From Prochlorococcus sp. AG-347-L21 (lineage in GTDB: Bacteria; Cyanobacteriota; Cyanobacteriia; PCC-6307; Cyanobiaceae): DNA of 64,000 nucleotides. The position numbers were made by a program, and so were the translations under genes. Position 1 is the first letter of the stretch. Each line of letters starts with the position of its first letter. This document shows, piece after piece, positions 29,463 to 37,966 of the stretch. The stretch is taken from NCBI GenBank assembly GCA_003278875.1, contig QCCQ01000002.1, positions 1-64,000 of the forward strand, given 5' to 3'. The notes beneath the pieces were generated by a model that saw nothing but the letters and a program-made list of their open reading frames with translations, was not told the origin of the DNA and did not search any database.

Positions 29463-30299
29463 TTAAAGAAAAATTGATCCTACAGATTTATTAATGATAA
29501 TTTTTCCAAAAATTTCTGAAAAAAAATAACTTCCTTCCTCTAAATGTTTTCTTTTTATCATTGCTAAACCCTTTATTTGAGAATCTGATTTGAAAAAACT
29601 AGTTATTTTGCCTACAGAAACATCCTTGGCAGAATTTATATATAAATTTTTATCTTCAACGTCTAAATTCAAATTAGATTCAAATGATTTCCAAATTCTT
29701 ATTTCTTGTTTTAGAGAAGAAACATTTTTTATTTTTGACATTGTTTCTTGTCCTAAATAACAACCTTTATTAAAATCTATAAGATCTTTTAATCCGAGCT
29801 CAAGTGGATTATTTTTTCCGTTTATTTCCATTTCTAATGAGGGTATTGCCTGATTAATCTTCCAAAGTTTTAAATCCTTGGGATTTAGTAAATTTAGTTT
29901 ATTTTTATATATTTCAAATTCCTTATCTTCTACTTTGAAGAAAATAGGCTGGTAAGTTCTCCATGAACGAGATTCATCAATTTCCTGAATTCTATTTATC
30001 AAGAAAGGTTCACTTAAAAGTACATCATCCGCTGGAAAAATTATTTGATTAAAGTAATCAATTATTTCATCAGTGTTACCCGCCAAGATAATTACTTCTA
30101 AGTTTCTTTCAAAAAAAATAATTTCAATTAATGACCTTAGAACTCCATTTGGAGTTAACCAACAAGTTTTGATAACTTTATTTTTTGAATCAAGAATATT
30201 ACCAGTTGTTATTCCATTCAAAAATTTTCTGGCATCTTTTCCAGTAATAGAAAAACAATCAAATTTTTCAAGCCAAAACTTTTTTTTTATATCCTGCAT
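29463..30299 (-). CDS. ygfZ: YgfZ/GcvT-domain folate-binding protein
   Basis: The 278-residue protein carries the YgfZ signature NKGCYLGQETMSKI (about residues 178-191) and the N-terminal FSITGKDARKFLNGITTGNI. YgfZ (IBA57-like) binds tetrahydrofolate and supports repair or maturation of some 4Fe-4S enzymes and tRNA modification by MiaB. ATG at 30299 gives a slightly short family member. It lies directly downstream of pyrE on the same strand, 10 bp apart, and its stop touches the stop of the RecB-like gene. Confidence 0.88.
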   Translation of the reverse strand: MQDIKKKFWLEKFDCFSITGKDARKFLNGITTGNILDSKNKVIKTCWLTPNGVLRSLIEIIFFERNLEVIILAGNTDEIIDYFNQIIFPADDVLLSEPFLINRIQEIDESRSWRTYQPIFFKVEDKEFEIYKNKLNLLNPKDLKLWKINQAIPSLEMEINGKNNPLELGLKDLIDFNKGCYLGQETMSKIKNVSSLKQEIRIWKSFESNLNLDVEDKNLYINSAKDVSVGKITSFFKSDSQIKGLAMIKRKHLEEGSYFFSEIFGKIIINKSVGSIFL

Positions 30300-30309
30300 T
30301 TTGAAATAA

Positions 30310-30870
30310 TTATAAAAAGTCTTTTATCGTAAAAAGACTCTTTAATTTAACATTTTCATCTTCAAGGGCTTCTAATCCCCCTTCTTGCCTATCAACTATA
30401 GACAAAACTTCCTCAACAAGATAACTATTTTCGCGCAACTTTTTTATAGCTTTTATCACTGAACCAGCGGTTGTAACGACATCCTCTAAAACAGTTACCA
30501 AAGTTCCCTCTTCTAATTTAGGGCCCTCTATTCCAGCTTTGGTACCGTATTTTTTGATTTCTTTCCGAATTATTAAACCATCAAGGTCTAGTCCATGCAA
30601 AGCTGCTTTGACAATTAATCCACTTACTATGGGGTCTGCTCCTAATGTCAATCCTGCTACAGCTTTTGACCTTGAGTCCTTTAATTCTAAAAATAAATCA
30701 CTTATTAAGTTTAAGCCTTCACCATTTAATGATACTGGTTTACAATTCAAGTAATGACTGCTTTTTTTTCCTGAAGATAAAGTAAAGTTTCCTTTCTTGT
30801 AAGATTTTTCAACCAACTGTTTTAACAATTTTGCTTTATTTAAATCATACTTATCCGAAAATTTGCCCAT
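30310..30870 (-). CDS. pyrE: orotate phosphoribosyltransferase
   Basis: The 186-residue PyrE has [17 protein letters not shown] (orotate site), [15 protein letters not shown] and the PRPP-binding loop [21 protein letters not shown]. It joins orotate to PRPP to form OMP in pyrimidine synthesis. Lys-Lys in the flexible loop ([12 protein letters not shown]) matches the catalytic Lys of the family. It is cotranscribed with ygfZ by spacing. The 140 bp between it and tRNA-Met hold nothing I can identify. Confidence 0.95.
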   Translation of the reverse strand: MGKFSDKYDLNKAKLLKQLVEKSYKKGNFTLSSGKKSSHYLNCKPVSLNGEGLNLISDLFLELKDSRSKAVAGLTLGADPIVSGLIVKAALHGLDLDGLIIRKEIKKYGTKAGIEGPKLEEGTLVTVLEDVVTTAGSVIKAIKKLRENSYLVEEVLSIVDRQEGGLEALEDENVKLKSLFTIKDFL

Positions 30871-31011
30871 TAGTAAACGTTTAATTTATATTTAAAGATT
30901 AGAAGAAAAAAAAGAAATCTCACAAAAACTTCCAAATGAGGTGGTTTTTGAAATATTATTTTTATATTGTATATTGAAATTCAATGTAATTAAAATTACA
31001 TAAATTCTACT

Positions 31012-31084
31012 GGGGGTGTAGCAATCTGGTGAATGCACCAAACTCATAATTTGGCTAAGGCGAGTTCGATCCTCGCCACCCCCA
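31012..31084 (+). tRNA. trnM: tRNA-Met (CAU)
   Basis: A 73-nt cloverleaf: acceptor GGGGGTG pairs with CACCCCC, the anticodon stem CCAAA/TTTGG encloses loop CTCATAA with anticodon CAU, and the T-arm is GCGAG-TTCGATC-CTCGC. The discriminator is A and no CCA is encoded. The paired G1-C72 end argues against initiator tRNA. Elongator Met is most likely; a tRNA-Ile2 with modified CAU cannot be fully excluded. Confidence 0.93.
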
Positions 31085-31102
31085 TTATTCATTTGTTATT
31101 GA

Positions 31103-32371
31103 ATGAAAATAACTCTACTTTTATTTCTTTTATTTTTACCAGCTTTTTTCGCAGCGAGTGAACTCTCTTTTTTATTAATAAGGCCAAGTAAAGTTTTAAG
31201 GTTAATAGAAGAAAAAAAGAAAGGAGCATTTTCAATTTTAAAAATTCAAAAACGCTTTAGATCTTCACTAATTGCTTCTCAATTTGGAGTAACAATTTCA
31301 TTAATTGCAATTGGATGGCTCAGCAATAACCTTGCTAATGATTATTGGAAAAGCAATATTTTATCAAATAGATTTTTTGATCTTCTATTATTTTTATTTG
31401 TAGTTTTAGTTGTTACTCTTGTTTCTGGACTAATTCCAAAAGCTTTAGTAATTAACAATCCAGAATCCGCTGCATTAAGGTTAACCACGGTATTCGATGC
31501 CGTGAGAAAAGCTATGAATCCTATAGTGAAAACAATAGAATTCTTTGCTAGCGCTTGTTTAGGCTTGTTCAATTTAAATAACAAATGGGATTCTTTAAAC
31601 TCGGGTTTATCCGCTGGAGAATTAGAGACTCTTATAGAAACAGATAACGTAACAGGTTTAAAACCAGATGAGAAGAATATTCTTGAAGGAGTTTTTGCTT
31701 TAAAAGATACACAGGTTAAAGAAGTGATGATTCCAAGATCTGAAATGGTAACTTTGCCAAAAAATATAACCTTTTCAGAACTAATGAAACAAGTAGATAA
31801 AACTCGACATGCTCGCTTCTTTGTGATTGGCGAGTCTTTAGATGATGTATTAGGTGTATTAGATTTACGATATCTAGCTAAGCCAATATCAAAAGGTGAA
31901 ATGGAAGCCGATACATTATTAGAGCCATTCCTTTTACCAGTAACAAAAATAATAGAAACATGTTCACTAGCAGAAATATTTCCAATAGTAAGAGACTACA
32001 ATCCGTTCTTATTAGTAGTTGATGAGCACGGTGGAACAGAAGGACTTATAACTGCAGCTGATCTAAATGGCGAAATAGTTGGAGAGGAAATGCTGAATAA
32101 TACGATTTATTCAGATATGAGAATGTTAGATAATTACTCTAAAAAATGGTCAATAGCTGGAAAATCAGAAATTGTTGAAATCAATAAAAAGATAGGATCT
32201 TCAATTCCAGAAGGTACTGATTATCATACTCTTGCTGGATTTATGTTAGAAAAATTTCAAATGGTTCCAAAAATTGGCGACGTTTTAGATTTTAATAACA
32301 TTAAATTTGAAGTTATTTCCATGTCAGGTCCAAAAATTGATCGTGTTAAAATAATTCTTCCAAAGAGTTAA
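31103..32371 (+). CDS. CNNM-domain/CBS-pair membrane protein (TlyC/CorC family)
   Basis: The 422-residue protein has an N-terminal DUF21/CNNM membrane domain (spans within 1-155, including FFAASELSFLLIRPSKV), a CBS pair (about 205-335, with VKEVMIPRSEMVTLP and LLVVDEHGGTEGLITAADL) and a C-terminal CorC_HlyC domain (about 345-420, DYHTLAGFMLEKF). Such proteins are proposed to move or sense Mg2+ or Co2+; older hemolysin labels are not reliable. The ATG at 31103 is 18 bp after the tRNA. Confidence 0.9.
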   Translation: MKITLLLFLLFLPAFFAASELSFLLIRPSKVLRLIEEKKKGAFSILKIQKRFRSSLIASQFGVTISLIAIGWLSNNLANDYWKSNILSNRFFDLLLFLFVVLVVTLVSGLIPKALVINNPESAALRLTTVFDAVRKAMNPIVKTIEFFASACLGLFNLNNKWDSLNSGLSAGELETLIETDNVTGLKPDEKNILEGVFALKDTQVKEVMIPRSEMVTLPKNITFSELMKQVDKTRHARFFVIGESLDDVLGVLDLRYLAKPISKGEMEADTLLEPFLLPVTKIIETCSLAEIFPIVRDYNPFLLVVDEHGGTEGLITAADLNGEIVGEEMLNNTIYSDMRMLDNYSKKWSIAGKSEIVEINKKIGSSIPEGTDYHTLAGFMLEKFQMVPKIGDVLDFNNIKFEVISMSGPKIDRVKIILPKS

Positions 32372-32421
32372 ATGTGACTCCCAATAGAGGATAATGATAA
32401 TTAATATATGGATTTGAAATT

Positions 32422-33426
32422 ATGCAACCAACCTCATCACCCGTAAAGGTTGGAGTCATAGGTATAGGAAATATGGGCTGGCATCATGCTCGAGTACTAA
32501 GTTTACTCAAAGATGCAAATCTCATTGGAGTCGCAGATCCAAATGAGGAGAGAGGTAAATTAGCTATTGAGCAATTTCAATGTGAATGGTTCAAAGATTA
32601 TAAGGACCTAATTCCAAAAGTTGATGCTATCTGTATCGCTGTCCCTACACTACTTCATCAAAAAGTAGGACTAGATTGTCTTAAGGAAGGTGCTAATGTT
32701 CTCATTGAAAAACCAATTGCAGCTAACGAGTTAGAAGCAAAATCTTTAATAAAGGCTGCTAATGCAAGTAACTGTCTATTACAAGTAGGGCATATTGAAA
32801 GATTTAATCCTGCTTTTAGAGAATTAAATAAAATAGTAAATAATGAAGAAATTGTTGTTTTAGAAGCAAGGAGGCACAGTCCTCATGCAGATAGAGCAAA
32901 TGATGTATCTGTAGTAATGGATTTAATGATTCATGACATTGATCTTATTTTGGAGCTTGTAAACTCAAAAATACAAAAATTAGCAGCAGTTGGAGGAAGA
33001 AATAGCGAAGGATTAATTGATTATGTTAATGCTACTTTAGTTTTTAAAAATAATGTTATTGCAAGCCTAACTGCAAGCAAAATGAGCCACAAAAAAATTA
33101 GAAGTTTAAGTGCTCACTGCCAAAATAGCCTAGTAGAAACTGATTTCTTAAATCACTCTTTACAAATCCATCGAAAGTCTCATGAATCATACACAGCAGA
33201 GCATGGAGAATTAGTTTATAGAAATGATGGATATGTCGAAGAAGTTAGTACAACCTCTATTGAACCTCTTTATGCAGAACTGGAGCATTTTCTTAAGTGC
33301 GTTCAGGGCAAAGAAATACCTGAGGTAGATGGTGAGCAAGCCTCAAGAGCATTAAAAATTGCTGATTTTATAGAGAATGCTGTAGAAAATTCTGGAGATG
33401 CAATTTTACTTGAAAATCCCGTCTGA
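32422..33426 (+). CDS. Gfo/Idh/MocA-family NAD(P)-dependent oxidoreductase
   Basis: The 334-residue protein starts with a Rossmann fold, VKVGVIGIGNMGWHHARVL (about 8-26), followed by VLIEKPIAANELEA with the family EKP motif and GHIERFNPAFRELNKI. The block VVMDLMIHDIDLILEL contains the His used in catalysis. The type resembles sugar dehydrogenases acting on UDP-amino sugars, but the substrate is not set by sequence alone. It lies 50 bp downstream of the CNNM-domain gene and ends 26 bp before convergent psbK. Confidence 0.88.
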   Translation: MQPTSSPVKVGVIGIGNMGWHHARVLSLLKDANLIGVADPNEERGKLAIEQFQCEWFKDYKDLIPKVDAICIAVPTLLHQKVGLDCLKEGANVLIEKPIAANELEAKSLIKAANASNCLLQVGHIERFNPAFRELNKIVNNEEIVVLEARRHSPHADRANDVSVVMDLMIHDIDLILELVNSKIQKLAAVGGRNSEGLIDYVNATLVFKNNVIASLTASKMSHKKIRSLSAHCQNSLVETDFLNHSLQIHRKSHESYTAEHGELVYRNDGYVEEVSTTSIEPLYAELEHFLKCVQGKEIPEVDGEQASRALKIADFIENAVENSGDAILLENPV

Positions 33427-33452
33427 TAGTAACAATCTAAACTAAAAGAATT

Positions 33453-33593
33453 TTATTTAAATCCAACTGCAGCTTGCCAAACAAACACTAATAAAAAGAA
33501 AAATAAAGGAATCAGTGGAAGAACATCAACAGTTGGAGCAAAGGCCTTATAAGCCTCTGGCAATTCAGCGAATGTATTAAAAAGAATGAGCAC
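33453..33593 (-). CDS. psbK: photosystem II protein K
   Basis: Reading the minus strand from GTG at 33593 gives 46 residues beginning [20 protein letters not shown], with a propeptide-like start, then [20 protein letters not shown] and the end AVGFK. This is PsbK, a one-span photosystem II subunit near CP43 that helps hold the core dimer and plastoquinone. It is 33 bp downstream of tgt on the same strand, a linkage familiar from Prochlorococcus. Confidence 0.95.
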
Positions 33594-33626
33594 CTTTTTG
33601 ATGATTTAATTAATTATGATAAGACG

Positions 33627-34745
33627 TTACCACGTATGGTGAGCAATAGAGGATGTTTTCCAAGGAGCGAAATCATTTGTAAAACAATTATCTCTAATTG
33701 CAGTAGAAATTGCATTGGTAAATCTTATTAAGTGAGCAATATTATGCAAACTTATGAGAGTTAGGCCTAATATTTCGTCATTTCTAATTAGATGATGCAA
33801 ATATGCTCGAGAATAGGATTTACAGGTTTCGCATTGACAAGTTTTGTCAATAGGAGAAAAGTCATTTTTAAATCGAGCATTTCGCAAATTCAATCTTTCA
33901 TCATTAAAAAATGCAGTCCCATGTCTTCCTAGTCTTGTAGGCAAAACACAGTCAAATATATCAAATCCATTAGCAACAGCTAGAGAAATTTCTTTTAAAG
34001 AGCCTATTCCCATTAAATATCTTGGTTTATTTATTGGTAAGAATTTCGGGACGTAATTAATTACACTATGTATTTCTTCGACTGCCTCGCCAACACTTAC
34101 ACCTCCCACTGCTATTCCAGGCAGATCAAAAGAACTTGTATATTTTGCGCTGTATTCTCTCAATCTCGGGTACTTTCCACCTTGAACTACACCGAACAAT
34201 GCTTGATTGGATTTATGATGGGTCTCGACACATTTTTGCAACCATAAATGCGTTCTTTGTAAAGAGTCCTCAATATCATTTTCATTAGCTGTATGCGGAG
34301 GACAATGATCAAAAGCCATCGCAACGTCCGATCCAAGATCCATTTGAATCTGTATTACTTTTTCAGGTGATAAAAAAACATGACTACCATCTCGTGGATT
34401 TTTAAATTCCACACCCTTATCAGAAATTTTATTTAATTTAGCCAAACTAAAAACTTGATATCCGCCTGAATCAGTAAGAATAGGATTAGGCCAATTCATG
34501 AACTTATGTATTCCGCCAGATTCTTTAACTAGTTTTTCTCCAGGTTGTAAATGAAGATGAAAGGTATTTGAGAGAATCATTTCTGATCCTGTAGAGGTTA
34601 ACTGCTTAGATGAAATACCTTTAACCGTTGCCAAAGTACCCACAGGCATAAATTTTGGTGTGTTTACCTGACCATTTGGTGTATAAAATATACCAGTTCT
34701 TGCCGATGTATTACTGCAATTCGATGTAATTTCAAATTCAAACAC
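33627..34745 (-). CDS. tgt: tRNA-guanine transglycosylase
   Basis: The 372-residue Tgt has [16 protein letters not shown] (catalytic Asp region), [46 protein letters not shown] and the Zn site [18 protein letters not shown]. It swaps guanine-34 for a queuine precursor in tRNAs with GUN anticodons. Length is normal for the bacterial enzyme. psbK follows on the same strand. Its start at 34745 is 98 bp from the divergent cobS start; that spacer is AT-rich with no clear site. Confidence 0.96.
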   Translation of the reverse strand: MFEFEITSNCSNTSARTGIFYTPNGQVNTPKFMPVGTLATVKGISSKQLTSTGSEMILSNTFHLHLQPGEKLVKESGGIHKFMNWPNPILTDSGGYQVFSLAKLNKISDKGVEFKNPRDGSHVFLSPEKVIQIQMDLGSDVAMAFDHCPPHTANENDIEDSLQRTHLWLQKCVETHHKSNQALFGVVQGGKYPRLREYSAKYTSSFDLPGIAVGGVSVGEAVEEIHSVINYVPKFLPINKPRYLMGIGSLKEISLAVANGFDIFDCVLPTRLGRHGTAFFNDERLNLRNARFKNDFSPIDKTCQCETCKSYSRAYLHHLIRNDEILGLTLISLHNIAHLIRFTNAISTAIRDNCFTNDFAPWKTSSIAHHTW

Positions 34746-34843
34746 GATAATTTATAAAATTTTTTAATCCTTTTTCATTAATCTATCCTATTATTTGATA
34801 TTAAATCTATTTTTATCTCATCAAAAAATATTTAATAAAAAAT

Positions 34844-35584
34844 TTGGCAGGATCTTGGATTTTCTATACGACATTTCCAAAGATACCTTTAATAAATCCC
34901 GAATTTAAAAATATTGCACAATTTGCCCCACCTTTAGGATTTCTGATTGGAACAATACAGAGTTATATCTTTCTTTTTTTTAGAACAAACTCTTGGTCAA
35001 TTTATGCATCTACATTAATTTGTTTAGCTTCAGGATATTTAATTACTGGTGGTTTACACATTGATGGTTTAATGGATACTTTCGATGGTATTTTTGCGGG
35101 TAAAAAGAAACTTTTAAAAGCCATGAAAGACAGTAAAGTTGGGTCCTTTGGCGTTCAAGCTTTAGTTTTTATAACTTTAATTCAAATTGCTTGCATACTG
35201 AAAATTCAAAACCTAATAATTTTTGTTTTACCCATATGCTTATTTTGGGGAAGATTTTCAAATTTATTTTTTATAGAAAAGTTTAAATATCTTAGTTATA
35301 AGAGGAAAACTATTAGTCACAAAAAGTTTTGGAATGGATTTAAAAAAGAATCTTTGATCTCCATTATTTTTCTTTTAATTTTCATTTCATACCAATTTGT
35401 TTCAATTACATCCCAAGCAATATTAATTAAATTTTTAATTCTTATTTTGATTGGTATTTTTCTAAGCTATTCTATCCCAAACATGCTGGGTAAAAAAATT
35501 GGAGGCTTCAACGGAGATGCCTGCGGTGCAAGTGTTGTACTAGTTGAAACTGCAATGTTGTTTATGCATGCAATTCTTTTATAG
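34844..35584 (+). CDS. cobS: adenosylcobinamide-GDP ribazoletransferase (cobalamin synthase)
   Basis: The 246-residue polytopic protein carries the CobS block GGLHIDGLMDTFDGIFAG (about 65-82), then KAMKDSKVGSFGVQAL and the C-terminal GGFNGDACGASVVLVE. It joins adenosylcobinamide-GDP to alpha-ribazole in the membrane, the late step of B12 or pseudo-B12 synthesis. The start is TTG at 34844. No other cobalamin genes adjoin it, although a BtuR-like relic lies at 56934. Its 3' end overlaps the convergent histidine kinase by 23 bp. Confidence 0.93.
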   Translation: MAGSWIFYTTFPKIPLINPEFKNIAQFAPPLGFLIGTIQSYIFLFFRTNSWSIYASTLICLASGYLITGGLHIDGLMDTFDGIFAGKKKLLKAMKDSKVGSFGVQALVFITLIQIACILKIQNLIIFVLPICLFWGRFSNLFFIEKFKYLSYKRKTISHKKFWNGFKKESLISIIFLLIFISYQFVSITSQAILIKFLILILIGIFLSYSIPNMLGKKIGGFNGDACGASVVLVETAMLFMHAILL

Positions 35585-36698
35585 GTAGTTCTAAATAGAA
35601 AATATTCTTCTTTTTAAGATTGATTAATTTCGCAGTATTATCAATCGAGTTATTTTCCAGCAATCTCAAATCTCCTCCAATTTGTTTTGCTAATTTCCTC
35701 GCCAAAAAAAGTCCCACACCAGTGCCATCTTTCTTTTTAGCGGCAGATCCTCTAAATCCTTTTTCAAAAATTTTCTCGTTTTCATTTTTGGTTATTTTTT
35801 TTCCATCATCAAAGATACAAAGTCCATTACTCGTGATGGCGAGCCCAATTTCAGCATCTTTTTGGGCATATTTAAACGCATTTTCTAATAAATTGGCCAC
35901 AATTTCAGCAATTACAGCATATTTTGCCTTTAATGGCGAAATAGTCCAATCTGGCCAAAGAGAAGGTTCAGTCCAATTTCTATTCTCTAAGGCCGCATTA
36001 GCTTTACCCCTTTCTAATATTGGCCTCAATAAACTCTGAACAGTTATTACCTTTTTATTATCTAAATTTGGGGGTAATAATAATCTTTCCTCTCCAATTT
36101 GCAGAGGAAGTTGAATAGGTGAATTTAATTGCGCAAAAGAATCCATATATTTATTAATTTGTTTTTGCTCTATTATCATGCGTTCGACTATTTCAATAGA
36201 ATCATCATCTGAACCTAGTCTTTTTATTAGTAATTTTGCATATGTCCTAATAGCGGCTAATGGATTCCTTAATTGATGGATTATGACATTGACCTGATTT
36301 TTTAAATAATTGATTTCTTCATTTTTATTTTGACGTTCTAATTCTATAGAGACGCATTTAGCTAAAGATATTGAAAGCGCTTTTAATCTAGAATCAAGAG
36401 ATACTGGCCAATTCCCCCCTTTCAAATCAGTTTCTACCCTAAGGACACCAAGTAGAATATCGTTTTCTTGAAGCGGGTACCATCTTCTATTGGGAGATGA
36501 AACTTTTAGTGAAGGATCATCTTCTATTGATGTAAGTATTCTATCAATTTGTGGCCATTGACCAATCATTTCAAAAGATGCTTTAGTTCCTTGCTTAGCT
36601 GAAGCAAGATACATAACTAAATTAGTCACACCCATTGAGCAACCAAAACTTTCTAGCTGTTTTATGATTAATTCTTCAAATTTTTTTGAAAGATTCAT
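35562..36698 (-). CDS. cytoplasmic sensor histidine kinase
   Basis: The 378-residue protein has an N-terminal sensor region (about 1-115, GAF-like in pattern, with Cys20), a dimerisation helix with H-box HQLRNPLAAIRTYAKLL (His141), an N-box IVANLLENAFKYA and G-boxes CIFDDGKK and KDGTGVGLFLARKLA. No membrane span is seen. It could be the Hik2/CSK-type redox kinase conserved in cyanobacteria, judged from its architecture and the early Cys, but this is an inference. No response regulator is adjacent. It overlaps cobS by 23 bp tail to tail. Confidence 0.85.
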   Translation of the reverse strand: MNLSKKFEELIIKQLESFGCSMGVTNLVMYLASAKQGTKASFEMIGQWPQIDRILTSIEDDPSLKVSSPNRRWYPLQENDILLGVLRVETDLKGGNWPVSLDSRLKALSISLAKCVSIELERQNKNEEINYLKNQVNVIIHQLRNPLAAIRTYAKLLIKRLGSDDDSIEIVERMIIEQKQINKYMDSFAQLNSPIQLPLQIGEERLLLPPNLDNKKVITVQSLLRPILERGKANAALENRNWTEPSLWPDWTISPLKAKYAVIAEIVANLLENAFKYAQKDAEIGLAITSNGLCIFDDGKKITKNENEKIFEKGFRGSAAKKKDGTGVGLFLARKLAKQIGGDLRLLENNSIDNTAKLINLKKKNIFYLELPIKELHA

Positions 36699-36747
36699 AA
36701 TTAATGAAATTTAGAGAAATTTTTTTAAAAAAAAACTTGAAAAGGGC

Positions 36748-36821
36748 TTGTAAAATATGAAAAAAGTATTAAGATATATAAAGAGGTCTGACTTTAGTCA
36801 GCCTTAAATATGAATATTTAA
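36748..36821 (+). promoter_or_regulatory. putative promoter and hairpins upstream of the DUF3155 gene
   Basis: The 252-bp spacer between the kinase gene and the DUF3155 gene holds TTGTAA (36748-36753) and TAAGAT (36770-36775) 16 bp apart, a plausible promoter. Just downstream is the hairpin CTGAC-TTTA-GTCAG (36788-36801), flanked by GG and CC, then the inverted repeat TTAAATAT-GA-ATATTTAA (36804-36821). A start near 36783 would give a leader of roughly 170 nt. A short regulatory RNA is an alternative reading. Confidence 0.4.
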
Positions 36822-36950
36822 TCATATTTTATGCTACATCAGGGGTTGATGGGTCCTCTATGTTATTTGTAGTGAATTTAAAATCACATATATAAGATTA
36901 GTAAAAATAAATAAGACTAATCTCATTAATAATTTCAGGAGTACCAATCA

Positions 36951-37319
36951 ATGTCAAAAAAAAGAAAAAGAATCAGCAGAAGAAGATTGGCTGGCCAAAG
37001 AGTAATGGCACATGTACCTATTTATCATATCGAAACTGGCAAACATAAACCAGTTACAGCTGCAAGAAGATTCATAGCTGAAAATGGTCTTTCTGCTCCT
37101 TCAGTTTTCAATGTCAGAAGAAATGAACACACCACCGATAGATTTTTTTGGGGTGAAAAAGGGTTATTTAGCGCCCAATATGCTGAAGAAAATCATTTTT
37201 TATTTCCATCACTAAAAGTTGTAGTTGAAGGAATTGGTGAAGAAAAAATATTTGAGGGTCTAGAACTTACTGCAGATGATTGGGAAGAAATTGAAGAATA
37301 CGAATATGCTTTCGTTTAA
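36951..37319 (+). CDS. DUF3155-family conserved cyanobacterial protein
   Basis: The 122-residue protein starts with a very basic segment (KKRKRISRRRLAGQR), then HVPIYHIETGKHKPVTAARR, NVRRNEHTTDRFFWGEKGLF and AQYAEENHFLFPSLK, followed by an acidic end (DDWEEIEEYEY). I recognise this as the DUF3155 pattern, widespread in cyanobacteria and of unknown function; the basic N-terminus suggests nucleic acid binding. AGGAG at 36937-36941 is 9 nt before the ATG, one of the clearer ribosome sites here. Its stop overlaps the convergent esterase gene by 4 bp. Confidence 0.88.
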   Translation: MSKKRKRISRRRLAGQRVMAHVPIYHIETGKHKPVTAARRFIAENGLSAPSVFNVRRNEHTTDRFFWGEKGLFSAQYAEENHFLFPSLKVVVEGIGEEKIFEGLELTADDWEEIEEYEYAFV

Positions 37320-37933
37320 AAAAAATTACTTATATTAGAACTTATAAAGTTAATTAAATTTGAATCAATTTGATGAAATCCATCGAATTCTAATAATTCA
37401 CAAAACATAGAAGAGTTACTCTTTACTTTTTCATAAATAATCCTTGAAGCATCTATGGGCACTATGTCATCAAATAAACCATGACTAATAACCAAAGGCG
37501 AGCATTTTTCTCCTGGGAACCAACCGGGGTGAGGATAACCACTACAAGCAACAATTAATCCAAAATTTAATTTAAATCCTGCATCAATTGCCATTGCTGC
37601 TCCCTGAGAGAAACCCAACAAAATGGTTTTTCTTAGTGGAATCTGATTAGTATCAAATTTTTTTAATGTAATTGAAAGTTTACTTACTTCAACCTCAGCC
37701 CCATTCCAATCATGTGGGTATAATCCATACCACTGTCTTCCCTGACCACTTGGATGTAATCCTGGTGCCCTCAAAGAAATTACCTCAAAATCAAGATTTA
37801 TTTTTTCAGTCATCTCCTTTCCAAATGTTAAAAGGTCATCTGAGTCAGCCCCCCAACCATGTATCAAAATAATTCTATGAGTTGCAGTTTGAGAGCTAAT
37901 GGAGACAAATTCATGATTGATAGCATATTTCAT
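37316..37933 (-). CDS. alpha/beta hydrolase of the carboxylesterase/phospholipase family
   Basis: The 205-residue protein shows an alpha/beta hydrolase pattern: IILIHGWGADSDDLLTFG (oxyanion region), TILLGFSQGAAMAIDAG with the nucleophile Ser in GFSQG, and SHGLFDDIVPIDASR and GFHQID, which supply Asp and His. It resembles YpfH and acyl-protein thioesterase-like esterases. No signal peptide is present, so it should be cytoplasmic. The substrate is unknown. It is divergent from purH with 33 bp between starts. Confidence 0.85.
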   Translation of the reverse strand: MKYAINHEFVSISSQTATHRIILIHGWGADSDDLLTFGKEMTEKINLDFEVISLRAPGLHPSGQGRQWYGLYPHDWNGAEVEVSKLSITLKKFDTNQIPLRKTILLGFSQGAAMAIDAGFKLNFGLIVACSGYPHPGWFPGEKCSPLVISHGLFDDIVPIDASRIIYEKVKSNSSMFCELLEFDGFHQIDSNLINFISSNISNFF

Positions 37934-37966
37934 GTTTATATTCTTAAGTAAGTAACCTTTCCCATA

